From positions 990,069 to 1,054,068 of the forward strand of contig NZ_OZ026461.1 in assembly GCF_964019765.1 (NCBI RefSeq): a stretch of DNA of 64,000 nucleotides. The letters run 5' to 3'. Positions 20,914 through 32,038 of this stretch are shown one piece after another; the first letter of the stretch is position 1; each line of letters opens with the position of its first letter. Source of the DNA: Spiroplasma endosymbiont of Panorpa germanica (GTDB lineage Bacteria > Bacillota_I > Bacilli_A > Mycoplasmatales > Mycoplasmataceae). A program made the translations under genes and the position numbers. The notes beneath the pieces were generated by a model. The model was given only the letters and a program-made list of their open reading frames with translations. It was not told the DNA's origin and made no database searches.

Positions 20914-21607
20914 TTAATAAATAAGCATTTTTCAAGGCGTTTTTTCGCCGCTATAATCAGTATTTATCGCATTAAATTGATAGCCTATATCAAAATAGAC
21001 TGATCTATAATCAAAAATTCCCCCAGCACTCGGATTTTGTTTCGGTCAAGAAAGAATTAACTCGTTTTCAAGAATAAATTCATTATTATCGTTATATAAA
21101 AGCATGTGTCCAGATCTATTAATTTTAAAACAGCTCGCACTATTCATATAATCATAACCATTTATATAATCTGAAAAATTAATTACCTGATAACAACTTG
21201 TTTGATTTTTTATAGCCTCTTCAATTGCTAAATCAATAATTTCTGGAAATGAACATATTTCCCCATACTCTGGTTCTTGTGTATAATTTTTTGGTTTCTT
21301 AATTTGAAGAGTGTAGTTAAGTTCTCTTAAAAAGTGTGTTAGCCTTTATGTATTCCTCGTGAACTTCTTTTGTATTTGCAAATGTTGTCCGTTGTTTATT
21401 CAGAAAGAAATTACTAGGAAGATCTAAAATTAAATCTTTACCTTGTTCAAATCGATAAGTCACCTTAATATCGCTTACATATGTGGGATAGATTTTAATA
21501 ACCCTTCTTTTGATTTGATTCTTACAGATTAATAATGAAGTGTATGTTCTTTTCGTTCGCTTTATCTCTGATGGGTGTAGACGTTGAATCGTTTTTGAAT
21601 TTATCAA
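20914..21607 (-). pseudogene. C-terminal fragment of an NPFS-subfamily lipoprotein
   Basis: This is a truncated relative of the gene at 17917-19773. The first piece (to 21317) has RRVIKIYPTYVSDIKVTYRF and FFLNKQRTT. A frameshift near 21320 leads into a second piece with FSDYINGYDY and the C-terminus EKTPWKMLIY, ending at TAA 20916-20914. The signal peptide and first half of the gene are absent. It is too incomplete to encode a surface lipoprotein. Confidence 0.8.
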
Positions 21608-21673
21608 TAAAATTTGCTAATAACTACAAAATTTGCGAATAATAATTGAATTGTTAAAGAGGTGTTATATAAA

Positions 21674-21838
21674 ATGGTTATTAAAGAAATTGAAAATGGT
21701 TCAGATATTGATGTCAATCCTGAAAGTTATTGCTTATTATTAAATCAATATAAAAATATATTCACTTTTTTAGAAGTGATTTATCAAGAGCTTTATTTAT
21801 ACGAGACACAAATTTTAATTTTAAAAGTAAGGGGTTAA
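21674..21838 (+). CDS. Small hypothetical protein
   Basis: This 54-codon frame (from MVIKEIENGSDIDVNPES) starts at ATG 21674 with a good AGAGGTG site upstream and ends just before a perfect terminator. Those two features argue for expression. It has no hydrophobic segment and one Cys, and looks mostly helical. No family is recognised. It could be a short cytoplasmic protein or the remaining start of a longer one. Confidence 0.5.
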   Translation: MVIKEIENGSDIDVNPESYCLLLNQYKNIFTFLEVIYQELYLYETQILILKVRG

Positions 21839-21848
21839 TATATATAAT

Positions 21849-21894
21849 AAAACTCATGTGTAAAATGTCTTAGCACTTTACACATGAGTTTTTT
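21849..21894. terminator. Strong bidirectional terminator
   Basis: A perfect 16-base stem AAAACTCATGTGTAAA / TTTACACATGAGTTTT with a 12-base loop ends in T6. It separates the small plus-strand gene from the cysteine-rich gene that converges on it. Confidence 0.9.
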
Positions 21895-21940
21895 CATTTT
21901 TAAAGATGTGATTTTATTTTACAATAATTTTAAGATAATT

Positions 21941-22057
21941 TTATTTAATATTTCCACAAACTTGGTGATGTGGGTCCTGACATTTCATTTTTGAATTATC
22001 AGAAGAGCAACAACAATCTTGGCAGGTACAGTTTTTAGAATTTAAACAGTTATCCAT
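21941..22057 (-). CDS. Tiny cysteine-rich, metallothionein-like protein
   Basis: This 38-residue frame holds eight cysteines (positions 4, 10, 12, 15, 16, 17, 26 and 34) and two adjacent histidines (30-31). It includes CTC, a CCC triplet and the end DPHHQVCGN. That density of Cys with a C-x-C pattern is typical of metal-binding peptides. ATG 22057 is preceded by AAGGAGATGAG, an excellent ribosome binding site, so I believe it is translated. It has no signal peptide, so it would act in the cytoplasm. It stands between a terminator and a divergent lipoprotein promoter. Metal binding is inferred from composition only. Confidence 0.7.
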   Translation of the reverse strand: MDNCLNSKNCTCQDCCCSSDNSKMKCQDPHHQVCGNIK

Positions 22058-22243
22058 AATCTCATCTCCTTTCTGACTCATTATACTATGAGTAGACTGA
22101 TAAAACTTAGTTATTTGTGTTTTCTTAATATAAATTTACGTTATTATTATTTATTGATTTTTTTACAATAAAATTTGATTTTATTAATAGTGTAAAATTC
22201 TTATATCGCCGGAAAAAAATATTTAATTATCAACCATTTACTG

Positions 22244-22271
22244 TTGCTTATTTATGCTTTGCTTGTATAAT
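22244..22271 (+). promoter_or_regulatory. Promoter of the lipoprotein gene at 22313
   Basis: TTGCTT at 22244-22249 and a perfect TATAAT at 22266-22271 are separated by 16 bases, about 40 bases before the start codon. Confidence 0.7.
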
Positions 22272-22312
22272 GATGGCATACTATTGAATTAGTAAGAAAG
22301 GGGAAAATTTAT

Positions 22313-24169
22313 ATGAGGAAAATACTATTAGTATTATCTTCCATATCTATTTTAATAGCAACACCATTAACAGTTGTTGCCTGTAAAGACAAAGCTGTAA
22401 CAGATAATAAAGAGTATGATTATTTTGGAGCAAGAGCACAAATGCTAAGCGAAATAACCAATATTGTAAACACTGGTTTGGAACAGGATTTAAATAAGTA
22501 CTATTTCATGTCAAAACAAAGTCAAGATCTTGAGAAATTCCAGTATATCAACTTCAATAAAATAATTGATAAAATTAATAATCAAGATGGAGAACTAGAA
22601 ATAGCGTCGAGTGATCCAGATTTTAGTAGCTTTAGTGATGAGCTAAAAACTTTAGTTCGATGAGAAACCATCACAAATAGCGTTCAAAAAAATGTCGCAA
22701 ACAACATAAATTATCGTCCAATGATTGTTTCGGGAAGAAATCTACTTACAAGTAATTATTCATTTAAAAGTATTTCAATATCTTCTACTAATTCTGGTAG
22801 TATTGCTGGGTTAAATTTTGAAATTAACTGACCTGTGAATATTTTGGACGTCAATGGCAAGAATAGTTTTCATGATATAAATTATGTTTCTAGAATATCT
22901 ATTTTCAGTGATGAAAACGAGTATGTGAGCATTTCAAATCTAAATGAATCTATTACAAGCGCAGTTAAGAGTTCACAAGTGGGAAACAATTTCAGTTTTA
23001 TCTCAAACTCCGGTGACTTATTTGAAAATATTAGGAGACTTAAAAATAACGAGGTAGGAACAAAATTAAATAAGTTTTTTCAAGACTCAGTTTTGGAATC
23101 AGCAAGCAATCTGAAAGACGTAAAGTTTAATTACAATTCCTTTAATTTAAATTCAGATATTTTTTCGGTGGTTAATGCTGCACCACATTTTTTGAGATCG
23201 GGTAGTCAGTGATATAGCCAAAGTAATGCAAATGATGCGGCCTTAATTAAACCTGCCTTGATCAATGGGGGGGCTGATTTACAAAAATTAGCTGACGCCA
23301 CCATCAGGTATGACTCTAAATTTAATTCAATTATTGGTCCACGAAGTAATGCGCCCGCTAACATATTAAATAAATTGAGTGAAAATGATTTTTGAGGATT
23401 CAATAATCTATATCTTAAAAATAACATTGAAACATCTTACAACAAATTATTTGATAATTTGATAAAAGCTTCAGGATCTGATTTTAGTATTTCAGAGGAT
23501 AACCTAATTGATGGCAAAGCATTGGCAGTTTATCCCGTGCATGTCAGAAATGCAGTCGTATCTTATGAAAGTGTTTCTACTGAGAAAATAAACATTACTT
23601 TACCTCCATTTATAATCTTTGCAAAACAATTTCACAACAAAGATTCGAGCAAGAAATTTGTTTCTGACTGAGTTAGTGCGAACATAGAATTATACAGAGA
23701 ACTATTTGGATTCATTGATAAAACAAATAATCAAACTAATAATATTTCCGTAAGATTTAGTGATGAGTTTTTCAAAGAATTAAAATTTAACCAAGTATAC
23801 TTCGCTGTAGAAATTTTTGAAAATATCTACGACTATGGTAAGGAAAGAGTTATGAAGAGATTACCCAATTTAGATCCAGATTTAATATCTGGCATGGTAA
23901 TAAGACCGTTTTATGATTTTAGTGCACGAGTTCAAATTTCAGATCTTAATAATAATTTATATTTTATGAACTCAAGAGGGAGTAGAGTTCTTTTCTATCA
24001 GGATTTGGATCCTACTTTTTCATTTTTTACAAAGCCAGCATTTAATGCAATAATCAGAAGGGGTATAGCCGATCTTTCGCTATCAATCGGTGGACAAAGC
24101 TCTTCAAGGGAGCCTGAATATGGTAAAGTAACCTCAGGAATACTAGTTGCTAACTTAATAAAAACATAA
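22313..24169 (+). CDS. Large surface lipoprotein, divergent family member
   Basis: This 618-residue lipoprotein has lipobox TVVAC. It shares the family's early YDYFGARAQMLSEI helix, the NNINYRPMIVSG block, a NSGDLFENI segment and a Pro-Thr-Leu-rich 'TLPPFIIFAKQF' block in place of 'DLPSNFFLNKQ'. It is the most divergent intact copy and the only one on the plus strand in this cluster. ATG 22313 follows GAAAGGGG. It has its own promoter and ends at a hairpin it shares with the convergent gene. TGA encodes Trp. Function unknown. Confidence 0.85.
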
Positions 24170-24178
24170 TTTAAAAAT

Positions 24179-24207
24179 GAAAAAACCAGCTATAAGCTGG
24201 TTTTTTA
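24179..24207. terminator. Shared bidirectional terminator
   Basis: AAAAAACCAGCT pairs with AGCTGGTTTTTT across a four-base loop. It lies between two convergent lipoprotein genes. Confidence 0.9.
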
Positions 24208-24217
24208 AATCTATATG

Positions 24218-26068
24218 TTATCCAATGTCTTTAATATATTCACATATAATAAAAGTTTCGTTTTGTTTCAAGTATTTTTTTCAATCTTTTTCTTTAATTT
24301 TAACTTCACCGTTTTTTCTGCTCCCTTTTTGTTGGACTCAATAACTTAATTTTGACGGATTAGTTACTCCAGATGAAAAGAAATAGGTTTTTAAACAAAT
24401 ATCATTAATTTTAGTTTTTCCTCCATTGTGAATAAAAAGTGTTCTGACAGCATCTTTTTCTGAGGGACCTCAATAATTTTTTTTCGTGTCGCCATAATTG
24501 TAGTACATCGGACTACCTTTTTCGTTAGAATTTATAAGAACCGGCGTTAATTCTAGTTCTTCCAAGTAATTATTAGCATTTTCGTTGACCCTTACCAAAT
24601 ATTTAAATTTATCCCTGGCGTTCAAATACATCGTACTAGTACCAGTATAATTTTCCTCTCTATATTTCTCCTCAATTTTTATATAAAAGTTTTTATTCCC
24701 AAGATTTTCAACACTTTCTTTATTTCTCAATCCTAAAAATTGAGATTGAAATTCAAACGAATCTTCGATAAATTTCTCATAAAGTTCTTTTGTGTTATTA
24801 AATGTTGTTCTCTGGCGGTAAAATATTGTTTGATCTAGAAAATCGTAAGTGTCTCCGTCTAATTTAAATGTCACTCCCTTAAATGTCAAACCAAACATAG
24901 CGATTGTGTTGGCATCTTTTACCATATCCAATTTTAGATCAGAATCTTGCGCACTGACAAAATTTTGTATTGTGGTGCTGTTATCAAAATTGTAGGCGAG
25001 ATTATATTGGTTGATTGATCTGGAAATATTGTTTTTTGCTTGAATTTCATATTCCATGTCCTCGATATATTGGTCATTAATACCCTCAGCTATAATTGGG
25101 ACAAGTCAGTTACTACCACTTGTATCACTTTTTACTTGATCTAAATAATCTATTCACGGGTCTTCTAATCCCTTGTGAGCAAGAAGAGCATTATTAAGTC
25201 TACCTTTGTAATTATACAAGTTAGATGCTGTTGCAAAACGGGACGCATCAATAATTGTGCTTGTGTCAACACTTCATTTCAATCCCATATTGTTTATTTC
25301 TGCTTTTGGGTTTGCATCACTTAGTTCGACTAAATACTTTTTAATATCAGCATTAACAGGGTATTTACCCTCATTAAGTTTAGCTGTGGTATTTTCTAAA
25401 TTACCCTTGCTGCTATTGAATACAAAATCATTGACATGAAGTTTATTAAAGCTTTTATTAAATTCTTCACTAATGTCAATTGCCTTTTCAACAACCTCTG
25501 GTTTTTTAAAAATATTTATTGAAACCATGGTTGTGACAGGTCTATAACCCTTTTGACCGGTGCTGTCTTTGTATGTGATTTGGGTTGCAATAGAAATACC
25601 AACGGTTAAGTTATCTCCTTTTTCATAAAGTTCTATTTTCTCAATATCAATTCCTGATTTTAAAGGTGTTGAGTTGTCAACAATAACAGAATTATAGTTA
25701 ATATTATTAACAGTCGATCTAACTATTTCATTATTAATATCTTTAGTTGGAATAATTTTAAAAATTTCGGCTGAAACATTTTTATAGTAATCACTGTTGT
25801 GGTCATTTAATGCTTCTCTATTATTTATCAACTCTTCAATAGTAATATTAGCAGGAAGATTTTCCTCTTCCATTCAAGCATAAGGATAGAAAGCTTCATA
25901 TATGGCAGTTTTAAATATTGATGTTACCTCTGAGAGAAATTCGTTTAAAGTTTTTTCAAAATCAAAGTCATTTGGTATAATTTCTTCTTGAGTTTTACAA
26001 GCAACTACGGCTAAAGTAGTTGTCCCAACAAGTGATGAACTAGCTAAAATGCTTAAAAGTTTTTTCAT
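24218..26068 (-). CDS. Large surface lipoprotein, VNYNPILVD subfamily
   Basis: This 616-residue lipoprotein has lipobox AVVAC. It carries NNINYNSVIVDNSTPLKSG, EKGDNLTVGISIAT, FNSSKGNLENTT, INQYNLAYNFDN, IFYRQRTTF and the C-terminal KTYFFSSGV block, which define the tightest subgroup with the genes at 26040, 27909 and 36260. ATG 26068 lies inside the last codons of the upstream gene (29-base overlap) and its AGGAGGA site is inside that gene too. It is the third gene of a three-lipoprotein operon. Trp is nearly always TGA. Confidence 0.9.
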
Positions 26069-27884
26069 CTACAATACTTCCTCCTATTCATTTAATTTCC
26101 CACAAAGCATCACCTTTGTTTATAGTGGAATCGTGGATTCAACGTTCATCACTACCCGCGACGTCTTTTCTCCTTGTTTCAGGCTGGTCAAAATAGTAGC
26201 ACAATTTATTTTTGTCTGTTAACCCAGAGGAAAAGAAATAAGTTTTTAAAGAAGTTTGATTCAACCCTTTTTCAAATCCTTCGGTGAATCAAATGTTTTG
26301 TTCGTTTTCTGAATTCACATAATAGTATGTAGGTATTTTATCAGTTTCGTTTTGAACTAACTTGTGAGACATTTTAAATTTATCGTTTTGATTTTCTTGG
26401 TGAAAAGGTTCAAAAATCTCTTCTGACAAGAATCGATAGTGAGTTAATCTATCCCTTGAGTTTGACATAATTGGCATGTAACTTGAAGAAATGGGTATAA
26501 AATAAGTTTGACTATTTATATCAGGATCGGGTTCACTACCTTTTAATCCCATAAATTCTTGTTGAAAACGAAATGCCGCCTCCATAAAGTCTTTATAAAG
26601 CGAACTTGTGTCCAAGTATTTTGTTTTTTGTCGATAAAAAATTGTTTGTGTAGGCAAGTCGTATAATTGATTAGATAGTTCAAATTTAACTTTATTAATT
26701 TTAACTCCAAAAACAGCTATAACTAATTTATCTCTTTCTAAATCAATTGCAAATTCAGAAGACTGCGAGCTTAATATTGATTGAAATACATTATTATTTT
26801 CAATATTTTGTGATAAATTGTATTGGTTAATCGCTTTTGACATTTTTGGGTCGGTGACAGCGGCCTCTAACATCTTGTCGTTTCATTCACCACTACCTAT
26901 TATTTGTTTCATTCAGTCTAAATTCTCATCTTGAATCATTCTTAAAAATTTATCTTCATCAATTTTGTGACCACTTAGGGCACTATTTAGTAAGATACCC
27001 CTTTGACTGTCTATCCCTAAATTTGATTCTGATTTAAATGAGCTAGAATCAGTTGTGGCACTTGAGTTGGATTGGAGGGTCACACCTGATGTTACCATTT
27101 TAGGATTGAATCTGAAGTCAACCGAACTGATATCCATGTTATCAATTTCATCTTTTATGCTTTGGAGTTTTTTGTTATCTTTGTTAATTTCAGATTCTGT
27201 CAAAGATAAGTTCCCACTGTCGCTTAAAAATTCGTATTGATTTGAGTTCTCACCATTAAATGTTTTAAAGAAAATATCGCTAACTTTTTTTGCGGCCTTT
27301 GCTTCGTCAGGTTTAGCAAAAACATTAATTGAAACCATTGTAAAAATTTGTTGATAACTACGGTTACCAAAAGGATCTTTATAAAAAACATCAGAAGTTA
27401 ATTTAACTGCTAAAGTTAAATTATCACCTTTTTCGTGAAGTGTCATTGACTCAATATTGATTCCATTTTTTAGCGGAGTGTCAGTGTCAACTAGAATTGG
27501 TGAGTAATTTACATTGTTAGTAACAGTGCTCGCTAATTTTCGGTTTACCTGATTTACTGGCATTATATTATAGATTTCTTTAGATATTTTTAAATAGAGA
27601 TTACTCTTAGGGTTTTTTAAATCATCTTGATTCTGAATTAATTCATTTAACGAAATACCTGTTGATTCCAACTCTTCAGTAGTAATTCATGAATATTTTA
27701 AAAAGCTTTCAAAAATTTCGTTCTCATATACTGTTGAAACATCAGCTATGTATTGATTAAATAATTTGGCAAAATCAAATTCATCAATCACTAAATCTTT
27801 TTCCTCTTTTTTACAAGAAATTACATTTAATGGGGCCACTACCATCATTGATGATGCAGCCAAAACACTTAGAAGTTTTTTCAT
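26040..27884 (-). CDS. Large surface lipoprotein, VNYNPILVD subfamily
   Basis: This 614-residue lipoprotein has lipobox NVISC. It has NNVNYSPILVDTDTPLKNG, EKGDNLTLAVKLT, INQYNLSQNIENN, IFYRQKTKY and LKTYFFSSGL. It has a Ser-rich insert near residues 260-290 (SNSSATTDSSS). If TGA is Trp the frame runs past DALWEIK, adds WIGGSIVDEKTFKHFS and ends at TAG 26042-26040, overlapping the next gene by 29 bases. If that TGA acted as a stop the gene would end at about 26079. Given the code used elsewhere I prefer the longer reading. It is the middle gene of the operon, with a start 24 bases after the upstream stop. Confidence 0.85.
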
Positions 27885-27908
27885 ATTTTTTTCCTCCTTT
27901 ATAATCTA

Positions 27909-29690
27909 TTAAAAGCCTTTAAATTTTCAAGCTGATTTTTTATCACTGAAGAATTCTTTTCATTTACTTCCCGGAATATCAGGAACAGAGAAGGAATCTC
28001 TACTTGACCTTTTATTAAAAGTAAAACTTACTGTATTTCATTCTTTCTTCGATGATGAGTAAAAGTAAGTTCTAAGAGCGCTTTCGTTGGTTCTATGCCC
28101 TGGACCATCATAGGTGATTAAATAACCCCTATCATTTACATACATATATGTCTCAGTTTTTTTTGTCTGGTTTGACTTGAATAATGAAGTCATTTTTAGT
28201 TTTTGGTTTATTTTATTAGCATCTTCATTAGCTTCCAAAATATTATCAGCTCTATCTCCCTCTAGGAAAAATTGAGTTTCTGATGACCCACTTTTGTCTC
28301 AGTGTTTTGGTCACTCAATAGAAAAAGTTTCGAAAGGGTTATCAACTAGCTTAGTATTTTCTAATCCAACTATTTTTGATTGGAACTTAAATGCTGATGT
28401 CATAAATTCATTATATAGTGCTAAAGTGTTACTAAAAGATGTTTTTTGTCTAAAAACAATAACTTGATCTGGAAAATCGAATGCAGCTCCGTCTAATTTA
28501 TATTGAACACCTTTCAATTTAAGGCCCATTAAGGCAATAGTGGTTGTGTCGGCTACCATATCTATTTTAAATTCTGAACTTTGAACCTTTAAAACGGTTT
28601 TTAAAAAGCTATTTTTTTCAAAGTTAGCTTGCAAGTTGTATTGATTAATAGCTTCTGAAATTGTGGGATCTTTTTCTATGGCCAGGTTCATTTGTTTGCT
28701 ATATTCATCATCAATAATTTCGTTTACAATTCACTTATTATTGTTTCCTGTAATACCACTTAAAAAATTTTTAACTGAGTCGGTCTTTTCATTTCTTAAA
28801 GCCGCCATTAATGCCCGACGCCCTTCACTATCATCTACTTCATTAATTGGTGATGAGGATGCAAAACGACTTGCTTCAATAAAGGTATTTGCGTTAACTT
28901 CTAAATTTAATTCGTTAGAGTCGATGATTGCTGAAGTTTGACCACTTAATTCTAATAATTTAGTTTTTAAGTCGTTTTTAATATCTGTGCTATTTCTAAT
29001 AGCTAATGAATTTATATCTAAATTACCACTATCACTTTCATAATAAAATTGGTTAGCATATTTAACATTCAATAAATCATAATATTTTTGCTCAATCGCC
29101 TTGGCTGTTTGGGCGACATCCTCTTTTCCAAAAATATTAACTTGTTGCAAGGTTGAAACCGGACGAGTTGCTTTTTCCTTATTTCTTTCTTTATAGACGA
29201 TATCTGTTGTGATTGTAATGATGACAGTTATGTTAGCGCCCTTTTCTACTAAACTTATTCTAGAAACTTTAATACCATTTTTTAAAGGAGTGCTTTTATC
29301 AACCAGTACTGGATTATAGTTTGGATTTGAAGCAACAGTTCTTTGTAATTCCTCATTGATATCTTGGACTGGAATAATTTTCATGATCATTTCGGCAGTG
29401 TCTTTAAAAAACTTACTTTGTGGTCTATTTAGATCATCTTTACCATTAATTAAAGTTTTTATTGTATATCCAGTTTCTTTTTCCAACTGGTTTTCATCCA
29501 TTATTAAATATGGTTTAAAGGCTTTAGTAATTTGTGATTGAAAAACATTTGTGACCTCAGCTATGAAGCTGTTCAATACTTGATCATAATCATAACTATT
29601 GCTTGCTTCATCATCTTTACAAGAAATAACAGTAAGCGGTGCTGATACAACTAATGTAGCAGAAACTAATATACTCAAAAGTTTTTTCAT
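27909..29690 (-). CDS. Large surface lipoprotein, VNYNPILVD subfamily
   Basis: This 593-residue lipoprotein has lipobox TVISC. The family blocks are NPNYNPVLVDKSTPLKNG, EKGANITVIITIT, YESDSGNLDIN, INQYNLQANFEKN, VFRQKTSF and LRTYFYSSS. The first gene of a three-gene minus-strand operon, it starts at ATG 29690 after AAAAGGAG. The downstream ribosome binding site AAAGGAGG lies in the 24-base gap to the next gene. No other motif is visible. Confidence 0.9.
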
Positions 29691-29854
29691 ACAGATTTCT
29701 CCTTTTATTATTTTTTTCTTTAATGATTATATACTAAAAAGGCTTTCAAGACAAGGGGACCACCACTAATAAGTTTTGAATTATTCTAATAATTATAAAT
29801 AAAAATAGTCTTTTGAATAAAAATTAAAATTTAATCAAACTGGAAATAATGGTT

Positions 29855-30000
29855 TATAATATTGACAGGATTAAGATAAAGGGGCTTATCTTATCTTTAA
29901 GACGCTGGTCGTCGTTCATTTCAAAAATGCTGAATCTGTTTTAATTAGATAATTAAGAGTTAAAACCAGCATTTAAATTTATTAAAAGGAGATTTTGAAA
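29855..30000 (+). promoter_or_regulatory. Promoter and structured 5' leader
   Basis: The 310 bases between 29691 and 30000 have no gene. A TATAAT lies at 29855-29860 (weak -35), and TTGACA at 29862-29867 could serve a second start. The following leader of about 130 bases holds AAGATAA/TTATCTT at 29873-29892, a small GACG-CTGGT-CGTC hairpin near 29900, and GCTGGT that could pair with ACCAGC near 29964. A good AAAGGAG precedes the ATG at 30001. It may be a cis-regulatory RNA, but I match it to no known class. Confidence 0.45.
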
Positions 30001-30927
30001 ATGGGTAATTTATCGAGTAAATTACGCAAGTTTTTATTTGCGGGAATTTCAACTTTTATTGCCATCACTTTTCTCTTAGGGATATTGCTTTCTGTTCCAG
30101 GAATGGGATTAGAATCTTTAAAATTCATCAACAGTGTTAAAAGTACTGTAAATAAAAATTTCCCTAAGGGAAAGTTTGTTATAGATGGAAAAGGAAAATT
30201 CTACGAGTATGCAATGGAAAAATCAATTAAATCATCTTACACAGCTGATTGTTTTTCCGCTACAAACTGGTATGAGGATTCTTCGCTCAATGAAGAGCAT
30301 CGTAAAGAATATTTAATTTTTGTTGACGAGTGATTCGAAAATCGCTGAGGAGATGTTATCAGAAACAAAGAAGACGTTGATTTAAACGATGTTTCAATGG
30401 ATCTGATTGAATTTGATCAAGCTTTTGCACAAGAATTTCATAATTTTGGTTATGTAAATCCAGGAATTACTTGAATATGAAAAAAAGGAGTGATAGCGGA
30501 TTTGTTATCACCCAATCTAAAAAAATCACATCTTTATTTAGATGGTTTAGAAAAACAAACTATTATTGACCAAGATGTATATGACGCTAACGTAGATTTT
30601 ACAGGACCCGGATTAGGTGGAATTAATGTAAAAAGTTCTTTAGGGGCATACTTGGTAAATAACAAAGTTTGGTTTATAAATATGCAAAGAAAAAATGTAA
30701 GTTATGCCATGACTGCAGCTCTAGGTTCAAGTGTCTTCAAAGACAAAACCTTAGGCGAGGAAGACTTGCCAAAAACAATTACAGCTAAAGATTTGTATCA
30801 TTCCAATTTTACAGCTGCAATTTATACAACAGCAGCGGGGGTAGGATTTTTATTAATAATTTTCCCTTTAATTGCTATTTCGGGAGCAGCTGCTATGGTT
30901 TACATTTATGTTGCAAACAAAAAATAA
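30001..30927 (+). CDS. Membrane protein with large extracytoplasmic domain
   Basis: This 308-residue protein has one N-terminal hydrophobic segment (residues 14-35), a hydrophilic domain of about 220 residues, and a C-terminal hydrophobic segment (GVGFLLIIFPLIAISGAAAM) before a short basic tail. That gives a two-helix hairpin protein with most of its mass outside. A Gly-rich block GPGLGGINVKSSLGAYL precedes the last helix. ATG 30001 is chosen over an in-frame TTG six bases upstream, because AAAGGAG is better spaced for it. Its stop lies 13 bases before the GDSL lipoprotein, so it is in that operon. Family not recognised. Confidence 0.8.
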
Positions 30928-30940
30928 ATGGGGGATTTAA

Positions 30941-32038
30941 ATGAAAAAACTTTTACAGGTTTTAGGAACCTTAAGCTTACTGACAAGCACAACTACAACA
31001 ATCGTTAGTTGTACAATTCCTCAAAAGAAAGATTTTTCAGTTGATGAATTGATAGGTAAAAATATCGATACTAGCAATCAAGTAGATGACTCCAACCATG
31101 AAGGCATGTTTACCAATTTTTATACAGTTGGAGATAGTCTATCAGATACAGGTGCTTTAATCGGGGCGTTAAATGCAAAATTTAAAGCTAACGCGAAAAT
31201 TGAACAGCCAAGTTATAGTAACTCATTTACAAATGGTGATACAGCCGCCAAATTATTAGCCGAAAAACTTGGATTCGAAAAGAATTGAGAGTATGGATTT
31301 AATTTTATGGGCGAAAACCATCATGGTAATAACTACGCAGTTGGGGGCGCAACTGCTAGTAATGTTGAAGGCGTTTCAGGAATGCTTTTAAACAATTTTA
31401 AAATTTATGAACAAACCGTTGCCTTAATTAAGCAACACAGAGTTAAGCCAACTGATTTGGTGTTCTTTGAAATCGGAGGAAATGATTTATTTCAAATGAT
31501 AAACACTCCTGAAAAATTCCAAGAACAAAAAATGGATGAGGCAATTGCTAATATAGAAAAAGCATTACTTGTATTATTAAACAATGGGATCGAAAATATT
31601 ATAGTCATGAATGCACCTGATGTAAGTAAAATCCCGACTTATAATACAAGCAATGAGAAAACAATCAAAAGTGCTGCAAATTTAAGTCGCGAGTTCAACG
31701 AACGATTTGATTTAGTTTTTGACAAGCTTGATGCTAAACACCCTGGAGTTTTGAAAAAATTTGACTTGTATACAGAATTTAACGAAATGTTGGTTCTTTT
31801 TGAAGAAGAAGTCGAGGGTGGAAACTCTAAAAAATCTTGTACAGTTATGGAACCAGATACAAAAAACATTACTACTGGATTAACAATCAAAGTTAATTAC
31901 GAGAATGGTTGTTCGGCTCAAGAAATAGATAAATTCTTCTTCTTTGATGCAGTTCACCCAACTCAGTGAGGTCACGATTATGTAGCTAATCGTTTGTTTG
32001 AAATTGCTCAACAAATGGGAGGAACTAAAAATGCGTAA
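30941..32038 (+). CDS. GDSL/SGNH-family lipase or esterase, lipoprotein
   Basis: This 365-residue protein has a lipoprotein signal (IVSC, Cys24), so it is held on the outer membrane face. The SGNH blocks are all present: block I VGDSLSDTGAL with nucleophile Ser66, block II AVGGATA, block III GGNDLF and block V DAVHPTQWGHD with the catalytic Asp and His. Such enzymes hydrolyse ester bonds, often in lipids. In a sterol- and lipid-dependent parasite a role in scavenging host lipid is plausible. It lies between a membrane protein and a MOLPALP-type lipoprotein and overlaps the latter by eight bases, so they are co-translated. Confidence 0.92.

Noticed and set aside
31998..32030. An N-terminal extension of the MOLPALP gene from TTG 31998
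   Set aside because: The ATG at 32031 has GGGAGG upstream and places the lipoprotein signal at the N-terminus. The extension would put charged residues before it.
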